From Palsa-965 sp044448685 (GTDB lineage Bacteria > Bacteroidota > Bacteroidia > Palsa-965): DNA of 64,000 nt. Below the pieces are notes generated by a model. It ran no database searches and had not been told where the DNA came from. It saw only the letters and a list, made by a program, of their open reading frames with translations. Where the stretch lies: NCBI GenBank assembly GCA_044448685.1, contig JBIOHC010000014.1:26810-90809 (forward strand). Direction: 5' to 3'. Position numbers and translations under genes: made by a program. Shown here piece by piece: positions 17,059 through 26,740 of this stretch (positions are counted from its first letter, which is position 1; every line of letters begins with the position of its first letter).

Positions 17059-17814
17059 TCATTTCTTCTCCAACTCCACAGTCATAAACATACCCGTCTT
17101 TCTGGAAAGACCTGAAAAGAGCTTCTCCACACCCCTGAAAAACCCGAACGACCAGGACGGAACCATGGCCCGCATGGATACCCCTCCGCTAATCAGGTAA
17201 CGCACCGGGGTATGGTATTCGATTCGGTTGATTTGCATTGAAGGAAATTCTTTGGTGAATTTATCCTTGTCCCTTTCAAAATAGATATAGGGCAATGCCT
17301 GGTTGGAGCCCGACAAAGGGCCGGAGGATTCAATTTCCCATCCTCCTGCTATATCAAAAGGTTCATGGTGAAAAGTCTGGTAAATAAACCGGCTGAATGT
17401 GCTGTTGGCCGGTTCTATCATGACAATCTTCCCCCCTTTTGACAATACCCTTTGAGCTTCTTTCAGAAACATCCACGGATGGGGAATATGGTGGAAAACA
17501 TTGAGCATGAAAATCGCCTGAATCTCCCCGTCTTTGAAAGGCATCTGTTCGGCCGAGAAAACCATTTCGCAGCATTCAAGGGGAAGTATATCAGAGGTAA
17601 TGACAGAAGGGATGACTTCCTTCAGAAATCCTCCACCCGATCCTATCTCCAGAGTCTTGCCACCGGGATACTGATGGGCCACCGCTTTGAACTGTGCATA
17701 CCACTCCAGATAAATCTTTTTCAGAAAAGGTTTACGCAGGATAATTTCCCGGTGTGCCAGCGTGGCACGGGGGTCGTCGAGATGGTAGGCTTGTTTGTAA
17801 CGTAAGAATCCCAT
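17059..17814 (-). CDS. Class I SAM-dependent methyltransferase
   Basis: 251 residues with motif I LEIGSGGGFLKEVIP near 57-70, an acidic residue after the second strand (TSDILPL), and the methyltransferase-11 signatures MPFKDGEIQAIFMLNVFHHIP and LSKGGKIVMIEPANS. The substrate is unknown. The C-terminal 90 residues have hydrophobic and aromatic stretches, but no clear transmembrane helix. It lies 30 bases upstream of the methyltransferase/glycosyltransferase fusion and probably opens that operon. Confidence 0.88.
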   Translation of the reverse strand: MGFLRYKQAYHLDDPRATLAHREIILRKPFLKKIYLEWYAQFKAVAHQYPGGKTLEIGSGGGFLKEVIPSVITSDILPLECCEMVFSAEQMPFKDGEIQAIFMLNVFHHIPHPWMFLKEAQRVLSKGGKIVMIEPANSTFSRFIYQTFHHEPFDIAGGWEIESSGPLSGSNQALPYIYFERDKDKFTKEFPSMQINRIEYHTPVRYLISGGVSMRAMVPSWSFGFFRGVEKLFSGLSRKTGMFMTVELEKK

Positions 17815-17900
17815 AATGGCTGTGCTGCTTACAAGCAGAAAGCGAAACTAGTATAAAAAAGTGGATTTGGGGAAAGGCCTTATAAACATTCTACCTTGAT

Positions 17901-17994
17901 AGAACGCTGATTATCATGATGATCATGATTAATTATGATTTTGAAGTGTTTTGATGATCAGCGAAAATCATATCAATTATAAAGATCTGCGTTC
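17901..17994. repeat. Dispersed repeat family B, full inverted-repeat copy
   Basis: Left arm AGAACGCTGATTATCATGAT, right arm the approximate inverse ending GATCTGCGTTC; between them are further A/T-rich near-matches. A half copy lies at 8301. Fills most of the gap between the divergent methyltransferase genes. Confidence 0.65.
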
Positions 17995-18078
17995 AATCAT
18001 CTCCGGATTTTCAATTCAAAAATTGCTTAATTTCGCCTGCCCCTGCCTTTCCGCAGTGGCTTTAAAAATAGGATTACT

Positions 18079-18915
18079 TTGAATCTTCCGCTTACTAAAA
18101 TAAAAATATTCTTCGGCAAAATCCTGTACCGTGGCACGCGTGTGTTTTACGGTTCCAAACCTCGTATCATAGAACGTAAAGGAATTAAATACGAAGTGGA
18201 CCTGAGCGAAGGCATTGATCTTTCCTTATTTCTTTTCGGAAATTTCCAGAAACATATTACCCATAATCCTTTGGCTAAGCTGAAAGAAGATGCGGTAATA
18301 CTGGATGTAGGTGCCAATTTCGGTATCATGACCCTGCAGTTTGCACAGGCTACTCCAAAAGGAACGATCTATTCTTTTGAACCTACGCATTATGCCCTGG
18401 GTAAATTCAAACGTAATCTGGAACTGAACCCTGAACTGGCAAAACACATATATCCTGTCAACTCCTTTGTTTCTGCCGTTACCGACAAGAACTCAACCAT
18501 CAAAGCTTTTTCAAGCTGGAAGGTGGATGGGGCCACCGGCTCCGATATGCATCCTGTTCACCTGGGTGAAGCAAAATCGACGGAAGGCGTGGGAGCAATT
18601 TCAATTGATGATTTCTGTACTCAGAACAATTTCACGCGCCTCGACTTTATCAAGATTGATGTGGACGGGCATGAATTCGAAGTATTCAAAGGGGGAATGG
18701 AAACGATTAAGAAGTTCCGCCCTGTAATTATTTTTGAGATCGGTCTTTACCTGCTTGAGGAAAATAAGATTGACTATACTTTCTTCAGCGATTACTTCTC
18801 CAAACTGAATTATAAACTGGTAGATGCCATTAAGGGTATAGAGCTGACTCCGGAGAACTACCGCCAGTATATCCCCGGCAAAGGCACCATTGATATCATT
18901 GCTTTGCCGCGTTAA
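18079..18915 (+). CDS. FkbM-family methyltransferase
   Basis: 278 residues from a TTG start, the only start that keeps the N-terminal basic segment. SAM-binding motif I is VILDVGANFGIMTLQFA near 72-88, followed by GTIYSFEPTHYALGKFKRNL, and the FkbM hallmark FIKIDVDGHEFEVFKGG near 193-209. FkbM proteins O-methylate sugars or related hydroxyl groups, often in surface glycan clusters. Its stop overlaps that of the convergent GT-C gene (shared TTAA at 18912-18915). Confidence 0.88.
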   Translation: MNLPLTKIKIFFGKILYRGTRVFYGSKPRIIERKGIKYEVDLSEGIDLSLFLFGNFQKHITHNPLAKLKEDAVILDVGANFGIMTLQFAQATPKGTIYSFEPTHYALGKFKRNLELNPELAKHIYPVNSFVSAVTDKNSTIKAFSSWKVDGATGSDMHPVHLGEAKSTEGVGAISIDDFCTQNNFTRLDFIKIDVDGHEFEVFKGGMETIKKFRPVIIFEIGLYLLEENKIDYTFFSDYFSKLNYKLVDAIKGIELTPENYRQYIPGKGTIDIIALPR

Positions 18916-20618
18916 TACCTTATTTCATACAGATCGGCCGGTTCTGACTCTCCTTCGCGCCGGACAAAAACAATCTTGTCTTTATACTTCGGGCTTTCCT
19001 GTACAGGTCCCAGCATATGATGCAGGGTATTGATCACATCCCCGGTGTTTCGTGCCGGATCCATACGCAGGCTGGCAATAATGACATGGGTCACATGCTC
19101 TCTTTTGAAATAAGCCATCACCGAATCCGGATTGCTCTGATGTGTGAGCGTGTCATAAAAAGGCACTTTATAAACGGGAAAGAACTTTTTTCCATGTGCA
19201 TAAAGGAAGGACATAGGGGCCTTGCGGCTTGCTACAAGAGAGGATTCAGGTAAGCTGTCGGCACACCAACGACTCATCTTTAAAAAATTTACCCAATCAG
19301 GCGTGAAGCCGTAATACTTATCTCCTCTCAGGTTTTTGGCTAGTACAGGCAGGGTTTTCCCGCTCTGATTCAAGGTGGAAGTAATCATTGAACTACATAA
19401 AATGAAAACGGTCACCAGATAAAGGATTTGAAGCACTTCTCTTTTTTTGGAAATTGTGTACAGGGCATAGAAAATAATCAGCAGCATCAGATGCATCTGA
19501 AGGATGATCATACGGGGCTGATCCCAGCGGGTTTGCAAAACAAAAAAGACTCCGGCAATAATAGAAAGTGTATACAGGGCAGCAAAAAGCAGGAGTTTGT
19601 TTTTGGAACGGTAAATAGCTACGAGTCCTCCCAAAAGCAGGATCACCACCAGCAATGCCAGACCGAAATACAACTCTGTACTTGCAGGATCACGGAAACC
19701 TATGATCTGAAAGAAACGCTTACTGAGGTAGATATTAATATTGTCGAAAAAACGGCCTACAAAGCCCATAAAATCATCCGTTCCCTTGCTTGCATCATAC
19801 GGGTCTTTTAGCAGAAGTATATTCCCCTGAGCATTTAACTGTCCTTTGGCAACATCCCTCCACAAAAGCGACTTCACCAATTCAAAGATTACTTTTACTC
19901 CTAAAAAAGAGACAAGGGAAAAACCGGCTTCCTTCCATTTTTTCTGGAGCAGGAAGAACAGAGGAATTGCCGGAACCATACAGATGGCTATATTCTTGGT
20001 TAACGTGAGAATAAAAGCCAGCACCCCGAACCAAAGCCAGAGTTTCCAGGTCTCTCTTAAAGAGTTCTGCTCCGACTCAATCACATCCAGGAGTTTGACA
20101 AAGACAAGGAAGAATAAACCCTGCCAGAACATATAGAACGCTTCATTATTCGTCTGACTGGCATAATACTGCAGGGTTCCGTTCACAGCAATAAAGAACA
20201 GAACCGGGAACAGTACGACATAAGGCATACGTTTATGAAAGGCCTTGTAAAAGAATATCAACCCGAAAAACTGCATGGGAACAGACAGTAATTTCAGAAA
20301 AATGAGATGTATGCCGAATAACTTGATAGGCAGACTCAGGAAGATGGGGTAAAAAGGGGCATTGAAACTGTAATAATAATGAAAGAAGTGCCTGGAATAT
20401 TCCCAACCGGCCTGTATATAGGTCGAATCATCCCCTCCGTCACTTGGACGGGCATTGAACAGAATCAGGGAAATGAGGGCGCATAATGACGCGAAACAAT
20501 AAAACAGGGTCTTGTGTCTTTTCTCAAGCCCTTTGTCCATCCTGTCAAATAATGTCAAGGGACCGGATGATATCGCTCCCTTTCCTCCCTTTTTTTCTTC
20601 CTGTTTTGTTTTTGCCAT
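18912..20618 (-). CDS. Multi-spanning membrane protein, GT-C glycosyltransferase-like
   Basis: 568 residues. A charged cytoplasmic start (KTKQEEKKGGKG) leads to about ten membrane helices spread over residues 38-420. In the first external loop are acidic residues in NARPSDGGDDSTYIQAGWEY, the arrangement expected for the catalytic loop of GT-C enzymes using polyprenyl-phosphate sugars (PMT/ArnT-like). A soluble external tail (about 430-568) follows. Neither donor nor acceptor can be named. The context of methyltransferases and a GT2 domain supports a cell-surface glycan role. Confidence 0.72.
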   Translation of the reverse strand: MAKTKQEEKKGGKGAISSGPLTLFDRMDKGLEKRHKTLFYCFASLCALISLILFNARPSDGGDDSTYIQAGWEYSRHFFHYYYSFNAPFYPIFLSLPIKLFGIHLIFLKLLSVPMQFFGLIFFYKAFHKRMPYVVLFPVLFFIAVNGTLQYYASQTNNEAFYMFWQGLFFLVFVKLLDVIESEQNSLRETWKLWLWFGVLAFILTLTKNIAICMVPAIPLFFLLQKKWKEAGFSLVSFLGVKVIFELVKSLLWRDVAKGQLNAQGNILLLKDPYDASKGTDDFMGFVGRFFDNINIYLSKRFFQIIGFRDPASTELYFGLALLVVILLLGGLVAIYRSKNKLLLFAALYTLSIIAGVFFVLQTRWDQPRMIILQMHLMLLIIFYALYTISKKREVLQILYLVTVFILCSSMITSTLNQSGKTLPVLAKNLRGDKYYGFTPDWVNFLKMSRWCADSLPESSLVASRKAPMSFLYAHGKKFFPVYKVPFYDTLTHQSNPDSVMAYFKREHVTHVIIASLRMDPARNTGDVINTLHHMLGPVQESPKYKDKIVFVRREGESEPADLYEIRY

Positions 20619-20703
20619 AAAACACTGATGAAATGCAAAAATAGTAAAGTTTGGAGGTTACCCTAGCCCCCCAAGCCTATCCCTGGACTTATCCACATTT
20701 ATT

Positions 20704-20735
20704 TTTGCCTCCTGTATTAATTTTAGGTAACTTTG
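20704..20735 (+). promoter_or_regulatory. Promoter of the suf operon
   Basis: TTTG (20704-20707), 20-base spacer, TAACTTTG (20728-20735): a complete match to the Bacteroidota vegetative promoter. The predicted start near 20742 leaves a leader of about 60 bases before sufA. No Fur- or IscR-like palindrome is evident. Confidence 0.78.
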
Positions 20736-20803
20736 TACAGTATTTAGATTTATTCCAAATAAGGAAATCTCCAAATACATGCTGTTAATCAACACATTAC
20801 ATC

Positions 20804-21130
20804 ATGATAAGTGTATCAGAAAATGCTAAAGCAAGGGCCCTGGAACTGATCCGGGATGAACATAAACCGGAAGGTTCTTTCATTCGTGTGGGGGTAGAAG
20901 GAGGAGGATGTTCAGGCCTGTCGTATAAACTTGAATTTGATCATACCCTTAAAGAAGGGGATCAGGTTTTTGAAGATAAAGGCATACGCATCGTTGTGGA
21001 CAAGAAAAGTTTTCTCTACCTCGTTGGAACGGAATTGGATTATTCCGGAGGACTGAATGGAAAGGGATTTGTGTTCAACAACCCGAATGCAAGCCGAACC
21101 TGTGGCTGCGGAGAATCATTTTCTGTTTAA
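20804..21130 (+). CDS. sufA: A-type Fe-S carrier/scaffold protein (SufA/IscA)
   Basis: 108 residues. Three conserved cysteines are in place: GGCSGLSY near 37 and TCGCGESF near 99-106. ATC proteins carry Fe-S clusters from the SufBCD scaffold to apoproteins. First gene of an eight-gene run on the same strand with small gaps or overlaps from sufB on; preceded by a strong promoter. Confidence 0.95.
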   Translation: MISVSENAKARALELIRDEHKPEGSFIRVGVEGGGCSGLSYKLEFDHTLKEGDQVFEDKGIRIVVDKKSFLYLVGTELDYSGGLNGKGFVFNNPNASRTCGCGESFSV

Positions 21131-21196
21131 AATACTACCCTTATTTTCGGGCCTTATCCCGATAAGCAAAGAAAAAACCGGATTAATCCGAGTAGC

Positions 21197-22657
21197 ATGG
21201 CAAAAGACAATCAGATATTAGAAGAGATTACCGGTGGTGAATACAAATATGGTTTCAGCTCTGATATAGAAACGGAAACTGCTGCCAAAGGCTTAAGCGA
21301 AGATACCGTTCGCTTTATATCAGCCAAAAAGAATGAACCGCAGTGGATGCTCGATGCCCGCCTCAAAGCTTTCCGCCACTGGCTTACCCTGGAAGAACCT
21401 AAACACTGGGCCCATATTTCTTACCCGGCCATCGATTATCAGGATATCATTTATTATGCAGCTCCGAAAAAGAATAAAGAACTCAGCAGTCTGGATGAAG
21501 TGGATCCTGAATTGCTCCGCACCTTCGAAAAGCTGGGAATAAGCCTGGAAGAACAGAAGCGACTCAGTGGTGTGCAAAGCACTATTGCTGTCGATGCCGT
21601 AATTGACAGTGTTTCGGTAAAGACAACTTTCAAGGAAACGCTGGCCGAAAAAGGAATTATTTTCTGTTCCTTCAGTGAAGCCGTGCAGGAACACCCTGAA
21701 CTTATCAGGCAATACATGGGCTCTGTGGTGCCCTATACCGATAATTTTTTCGCCGCCCTCAATGCAGCGGTTTTTAGCGACGGATCATTCTGCTATATAC
21801 CCAAAGGTGTTCGCTGTCCAATGGAACTGAGCACTTACTTCCGTATCAATACCAGCGGGACCGGTCAGTTTGAACGTACCCTCATCGTTGCCGACGAGGG
21901 AGCCTATGTTAGCTACCTGGAAGGATGTACAGCCCCCATGCGTGATGAAAACCAATTGCATGCTGCCGTAGTCGAAATCGTGGCCCTGAAAAATGCCGAA
22001 GTAAAATACTCCACCGTTCAGAACTGGTATCCCGGTGATAAGAACGGGAAAGGAGGTATCTATAATTTTGTTACCAAACGCGGAATCTGTGCAGGCGATA
22101 ATTCACGTATCTCCTGGACACAGGTGGAAACAGGATCTTCCATTACCTGGAAATATCCTTCTGTCATTCTGAAAGGAAATAATTCTGTAGGCGAATTCTA
22201 TTCCGTAGCTGTAACCAATAACCGCCAGCAAGCCGATACCGGTACAAAAATGACACACCTGGGTAAGAATACCCGCAGCACGATCGTATCCAAAGGAATT
22301 TCGGCAGGGCATAGCAATAACAGTTACCGCGGACTTGTACGTATTGCCAAAGGTGCCTCCAATGCACGTAACCACAGCCAGTGTGATTCCCTGCTCATGA
22401 GTGACACCTGCGGTGCCCATACTTTCCCTTATATTGAAATCAAGGATAAAACGGCTGTCGTTGAACACGAAGCCACCACCTCCAAAATAGGAGAAGATCA
22501 GCTTTTTTATTGCCGTCAGCGGGGTATCGATGCCGAAAAAGCGGTAGCGCTTATCGTCAACGGATATTGCAAGGAAGTACTCAATCAATTGCCGATGGAA
22601 TTCGCAGTGGAAGCCCAGAAATTACTCGCTGTTTCACTCGAAGGGTCCGTAGGTTAA
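21197..22657 (+). CDS. sufB: Fe-S cluster scaffold subunit SufB
   Basis: 486 residues, normal for SufB. N-terminal region, then the right-handed beta-helix core, ending with the family signature around SQCDSLLMSDTCGAHTFPYI and VEHEATTSKIGEDQLFYCRQ. With SufC and SufD it forms the SufBC2D complex, on which clusters are built from sulfur delivered by SufSE. It is 66 bases after sufA and 6 bases before sufC. Confidence 0.97.
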   Translation: MAKDNQILEEITGGEYKYGFSSDIETETAAKGLSEDTVRFISAKKNEPQWMLDARLKAFRHWLTLEEPKHWAHISYPAIDYQDIIYYAAPKKNKELSSLDEVDPELLRTFEKLGISLEEQKRLSGVQSTIAVDAVIDSVSVKTTFKETLAEKGIIFCSFSEAVQEHPELIRQYMGSVVPYTDNFFAALNAAVFSDGSFCYIPKGVRCPMELSTYFRINTSGTGQFERTLIVADEGAYVSYLEGCTAPMRDENQLHAAVVEIVALKNAEVKYSTVQNWYPGDKNGKGGIYNFVTKRGICAGDNSRISWTQVETGSSITWKYPSVILKGNNSVGEFYSVAVTNNRQQADTGTKMTHLGKNTRSTIVSKGISAGHSNNSYRGLVRIAKGASNARNHSQCDSLLMSDTCGAHTFPYIEIKDKTAVVEHEATTSKIGEDQLFYCRQRGIDAEKAVALIVNGYCKEVLNQLPMEFAVEAQKLLAVSLEGSVG

Positions 22658-22663
22658 CCAACA

Positions 22664-23434
22664 ATGAATATGCTATCTATTAAAAATCTCAAAGCAGGAA
22701 TTGAAGACAAGGAAATCCTGAAAGGCTTTAACCTAGAAGTAAAACCAGGTGAAGTACATGCCATCATGGGCCCGAATGGTTCAGGCAAAAGCACCCTGGC
22801 CAGTGTATTGGCGGGAAGGGAAGACTATATCGTAACCGGCGGAGAAGTCCGCTTTGCAGGAAAAGATCTGCTGGAATTAAGTCCGGAAGACAGGGCCAGG
22901 GAAGGTCTCTTCCTTGCATTCCAGTATCCTGTTGAGATCCCGGGTGTAAGCAATATTAATTTTCTGAAAACAGCACTCACTGAAATAAGGCAATATAAAG
23001 GCCTTCCTCCTTTGGAAGCCAAAGATTTTTTGAAACGCGTGAAAGAAAAGCAAGCCCTCGTTGAACTCCAGGGAAGTCTTGCCAACCGGAGTGTCAATGA
23101 AGGTTTTTCAGGAGGAGAGAAAAAACGGAATGAAATTTTCCAGATGGCCATGCTTGAACCCCAGCTCGCTATTCTGGATGAAACGGACAGCGGGCTCGAT
23201 ATCGATGCCCTGCGTATCGTTGCAAACGGAGTAAATAAGCTCCGTTCACCGGAACGCGCATTCATTGTTATTACACATTACCAGCGTCTGCTTGAGTATA
23301 TCATCCCTGATTTTGTACATGTGATGTACAACGGACGTATCGTCAAATCAGGTACCAAGGAACTGGCACTTGAACTGGAAGAAAAAGGATACGACTGGAT
23401 CAAGAAAGAACTTGGCGAAACTATGGAAGCATGA
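22664..23434 (+). CDS. sufC: SufC ATPase
   Basis: 256 residues, ABC-type ATPase: Walker A GPNGSGKSTL near 38, Q-loop in FLAFQYPVEIPG, signature FSGGEKKRNEI near 150, Walker B LAILDETDSGLDIDAL with the SufC-typical ETDSGLD, and H-loop ITHYQRLL. It drives conformational change in SufBD. Its 3' end overlaps sufD by 4 bases (ATGA), indicating translational coupling. Confidence 0.98.
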   Translation: MNMLSIKNLKAGIEDKEILKGFNLEVKPGEVHAIMGPNGSGKSTLASVLAGREDYIVTGGEVRFAGKDLLELSPEDRAREGLFLAFQYPVEIPGVSNINFLKTALTEIRQYKGLPPLEAKDFLKRVKEKQALVELQGSLANRSVNEGFSGGEKKRNEIFQMAMLEPQLAILDETDSGLDIDALRIVANGVNKLRSPERAFIVITHYQRLLEYIIPDFVHVMYNGRIVKSGTKELALELEEKGYDWIKKELGETMEA

Positions 23435-24735
23435 CATCCCTGACAGAAAAAATAAGCCCTTCGGCAACACTTGCCGGCGCAGCAACAGAACAGCAAAAAG
23501 CTCTGCAGGGATCACCGGCTATCAAATCCTTCAGGAAAAAGGCTCTGGAAAGTTTCATAAAACAGGGACTACCCGTTCGTAAGAATGAAGAATACAAATA
23601 TTCTCCGGTGGCCCGTATGTTCCAGCAGGTTCCCGAACTGGTACTCTTTACAAAACCAGCTTCATCCCATACTGTTCATCCCATTCCGGGCCTCGATGCG
23701 CATGTGGTAACACTTGTTAACGGCATACCTGCTATCGTCCCTTCTTCTCCTGAATCCGGGGTCTCAATATGGAACCTGCATAACATACCGAAAGAACAAA
23801 ACACCTTTTTTGAAAGCCATTTCGGGCAGTATGCCTCCATAGATAGCGATCCTTTTATTGCCCTCAATACAGCAACTTTTCAGGATGTCCTTTTTATCAA
23901 AGTGGAAGACAATACCGTTCTGAAAAAGCCTGTCCTGATTCAAAACAGTACAGAAACAGATCAGACAACATTCACTGCTCCCCGAATCCTCATCCATGCC
24001 GGCAAAAACGCCTGCATCGAAATCATTGAACAGTTTATCTCTTCCGGAACAACTACTTCTGTACTAAGCAATGCCGTTACTGAAATTGTCGTGGAAGACG
24101 AAGCCAAAGTACTCTTCTATAAATTGCAGAACGATTGTTCCCATCTCCGTCTTATCAGTACCACACAGGTTTACCAGAAAGGCTCTTCTCATTTCGATAC
24201 GCATACCGTCACCTTCAGCGGAAGCTGGATAAGGAACAACCTGAATATCGTTCCCGATGGCGAGCACTGTGAAACACATCTCAATGGTTTGTTTATTCTG
24301 AATGCAGATCAGCATACCGATAACCATACACTGGTAGATCACCGTAAACCGAATTGTGAAAGCAATCAGTTGTACAGGGGTATTTTGAAAGATAAGTCGA
24401 CCGGGGTTTTCAACGGAAAAATTTTCGTCCGCCCCGATGCACAGAAAACAAATGCCTATCAAAGCTCTAAAAACATGCTGCTCAGCGATGATGCCAGCAT
24501 GAATACCAAACCACAACTTGAAATTTATGCCGATGATGTGAAATGCTCCCATGGTTCTTCTACCGGACAGATCGATCAGGAAGCTCTTTTCTACCTTCAG
24601 GCCAGAGGTATCAGCGCCGACAGCGCCAAAATATTATTAATGCAGGCTTTTGCCAAAGATGTGGTGAATACCGTCCGGATAGAAGCACTGAAGAATGAAG
24701 TGGAATCATTGATTGAAAAAAGATTGGCACACTGA
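23431..24735 (+). CDS. sufD: SufD scaffold subunit
   Basis: 434 residues. The C-terminal half carries the shared SufB/SufD beta-helix motif: NTKPQLEIYADDVKCSHGSS and GQIDQEALFYLQARGIS, with the conserved CSHG His. The N-terminal 110 residues are more variable, as usual for SufD. It pairs with SufB and is involved in iron entry to the complex. The start overlaps sufC. Confidence 0.95.
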   Translation: MTSLTEKISPSATLAGAATEQQKALQGSPAIKSFRKKALESFIKQGLPVRKNEEYKYSPVARMFQQVPELVLFTKPASSHTVHPIPGLDAHVVTLVNGIPAIVPSSPESGVSIWNLHNIPKEQNTFFESHFGQYASIDSDPFIALNTATFQDVLFIKVEDNTVLKKPVLIQNSTETDQTTFTAPRILIHAGKNACIEIIEQFISSGTTTSVLSNAVTEIVVEDEAKVLFYKLQNDCSHLRLISTTQVYQKGSSHFDTHTVTFSGSWIRNNLNIVPDGEHCETHLNGLFILNADQHTDNHTLVDHRKPNCESNQLYRGILKDKSTGVFNGKIFVRPDAQKTNAYQSSKNMLLSDDASMNTKPQLEIYADDVKCSHGSSTGQIDQEALFYLQARGISADSAKILLMQAFAKDVVNTVRIEALKNEVESLIEKRLAH

Positions 24736-24736
24736 C

Positions 24737-25981
24737 ATGGAAAGCAGTCTTAAACATGCTGCATTACTTGATCTGGAATCGATCCGGAAGGACTTCCCCA
24801 TTCTCAGCCGGACCGTGAATAACAAACCCCTGGTATATCTTGATAACGGGGCAACTACCCAGAAACCACTGAGTGTCATTGAATCCGGCAGAGATTATTA
24901 TACCCGTCTCAATTCAAATATACACCGGGGTGTTCACCGGCTCAGTCAGGATGTGACTGCATTATACGAACAGGCCCGCCAATCCGTACAGAAACATTTG
25001 CATGCTCTCCATGCCCATGAAATAATTTTCACAAAAGGCACGACAGATTCCATTTGCCTCGTTGCCCATTCCTTTGGGAAAAAATATATCCGTTCCGGTG
25101 ATGAGATACTCATTACTGAAATGGAACATCACAGCAATATACTCCCCTGGCAACAATTTTGCGAAAACAATGGTGCTGTATTAAGGGTTGTTCCGGTATG
25201 TGAAGACGGAACACTTGATCTGACTGCCCTTGATCTGCTTCTGAATCCTAAAACAAAGCTCTTTGCCTTTACCCATGTATCCAATACCCTGGGCACTATC
25301 AACCCTGCCAGGGAAATGATTGCACTTGCACACAGCCGGAACATCGCAGTTCTTGTTGACGGAGCCCAGGCTGTTCCCCATATGCCAGTGAATGTAAGAG
25401 AGCTGGATGCTGATTTTTATTGTTTCAGCGGACATAAGGTTTTCGGTCCTACCGGAGTTGGTATCCTCTATGGTAAAGAAAAATGGCTGAATGAAATGCC
25501 TCCCTATCAGGTCGGGGGTGGCACAATTAAGACTGTCACATTCCGGAAAACGGAATATGCCGATCTGCCACTTCGTTTTGAAGCCGGCACACCAAACATA
25601 GAAGGAGGCCTGGGTCTTGCCAAAGCACTCGATTATATCAACCTTATCGGAATGGAGCGCATTGCCTCCTACGAACATGAATTACTGCTCTATGCTACCC
25701 GGAAACTCAATAGTATTGCCGGTATCCGCATCATCGGAAAAGCAAAAGAAAAAGCTTCCGTTCTTTCTTTTATTGCAGATGGTATTCATCCGAACGATAT
25801 CGGCACCCTGCTTGACCAGCAAGGTATAGCGGTCCGTACAGGACACCATTGTACCCAGCCCTTGATGCAACACTATAATATACCGGGAACAGTACGTGCC
25901 TCGTTTGCATTTTATAATACCAGAGCTGAAATAGATTTATTGGAAACAGCTACCCGCAAAGCTGTAAAAATGCTGGGATAA
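24737..25981 (+). CDS. sufS: Cysteine desulfurase SufS
   Basis: 414 residues from ATG at 24737, one base after the sufD stop; an in-frame TTG at 24713 would overlap sufD and is less likely. PLP lysine in FSGHKVFGPTGVG near residue 230 and the persulfide cysteine in RTGHHCTQPLM near 370, on a short loop as in class II desulfurases that need SufE. It mobilises sulfur from cysteine. Confidence 0.96.
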   Translation: MESSLKHAALLDLESIRKDFPILSRTVNNKPLVYLDNGATTQKPLSVIESGRDYYTRLNSNIHRGVHRLSQDVTALYEQARQSVQKHLHALHAHEIIFTKGTTDSICLVAHSFGKKYIRSGDEILITEMEHHSNILPWQQFCENNGAVLRVVPVCEDGTLDLTALDLLLNPKTKLFAFTHVSNTLGTINPAREMIALAHSRNIAVLVDGAQAVPHMPVNVRELDADFYCFSGHKVFGPTGVGILYGKEKWLNEMPPYQVGGGTIKTVTFRKTEYADLPLRFEAGTPNIEGGLGLAKALDYINLIGMERIASYEHELLLYATRKLNSIAGIRIIGKAKEKASVLSFIADGIHPNDIGTLLDQQGIAVRTGHHCTQPLMQHYNIPGTVRASFAFYNTRAEIDLLETATRKAVKMLG

Positions 25982-25984
25982 GCT

Positions 25985-26407
25985 ATGAGTATTGCAGAAA
26001 CAGAAAAGGAAATTGAAGATGAGTTCAGCTTTTTTGAAAGCGACTGGGAAGGCAAATATGAACACCTTATTGATATAGGAAAATCTTTACCCCTTATCGA
26101 CCCGAAGTACCGTACGGAAAATCGCCTGATCAAAGGATGTCAAAGCCAGGTTTGGCTCTATTCCGAATTGAAGGATGGAAAAGTGTTCTTTACTGCCGAC
26201 AGCGACGCCATAATTACCAAAGGAATTGTCGGACTGCTGGTCAGAGTCCTGTCGGGCCACAAGCCCGAAGAAATACTGGATGCAAATATGGATTTTATCG
26301 ATAAAATTGGATTGAAACAACACCTGTCCCCGACACGTGCCAACGGACTGGTGAGTATGATACGTCAAATGAAACTGGATGCCCTGGCATTCAAAACAAA
26401 GGTCTGA
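25985..26407 (+). CDS. sufE: Sulfur-transfer protein SufE
   Basis: 140 residues. Conserved signature LIKGCQSQVWL with the acceptor cysteine near 51, ADSDAIITKGIVGLLVRVLSG, and LSPTRANGLVSMI near the C-terminus. It takes persulfide from SufS and hands it to SufB. It starts 3 bases after sufS. Confidence 0.96.
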   Translation: MSIAETEKEIEDEFSFFESDWEGKYEHLIDIGKSLPLIDPKYRTENRLIKGCQSQVWLYSELKDGKVFFTADSDAIITKGIVGLLVRVLSGHKPEEILDANMDFIDKIGLKQHLSPTRANGLVSMIRQMKLDALAFKTKV

Positions 26408-26410
26408 ACA

Positions 26411-26740
26411 ATGCCTCCTATCATCCGAACACATAATACCGAGCTTACCCAAAGGGTCATTGACGTGATCAAGACCTGCTATGATCCTGAAATTCCGGTC
26501 GACATATGGGAACTCGGGCTGATTTATGAAATCAACCTCGATGAGGAACAAAACCTGAATGTAGTGATGACACTCACCTCTCCTTCCTGCCCGGTAGCTG
26601 AAACCCTGCCCCCGGAAGTTGAGCAGAAATTAAGAGATATTGAAGGAATCAAATCAGCTAAGATATCCCTCACCTTCGAACCACCCTGGGAAAAGGAAAT
26701 GATGAGTGAAGTGGCTCAGCTTGAATTAGGATTCATGTAA
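26411..26740 (+). CDS. MIP18/DUF59-family SUF accessory protein (SufT-like)
   Basis: 109 residues, DUF59 fold: CYDPEIPVDIWELGLIYEI near 19-37 and LTSPSCPVAETLP near 59-71 with the conserved cysteine. Such proteins help deliver or mature Fe-S clusters and often close suf operons. It has 3 bases between it and sufE, and its stop directly touches the next start. Confidence 0.93.
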   Translation: MPPIIRTHNTELTQRVIDVIKTCYDPEIPVDIWELGLIYEINLDEEQNLNVVMTLTSPSCPVAETLPPEVEQKLRDIEGIKSAKISLTFEPPWEKEMMSEVAQLELGFM

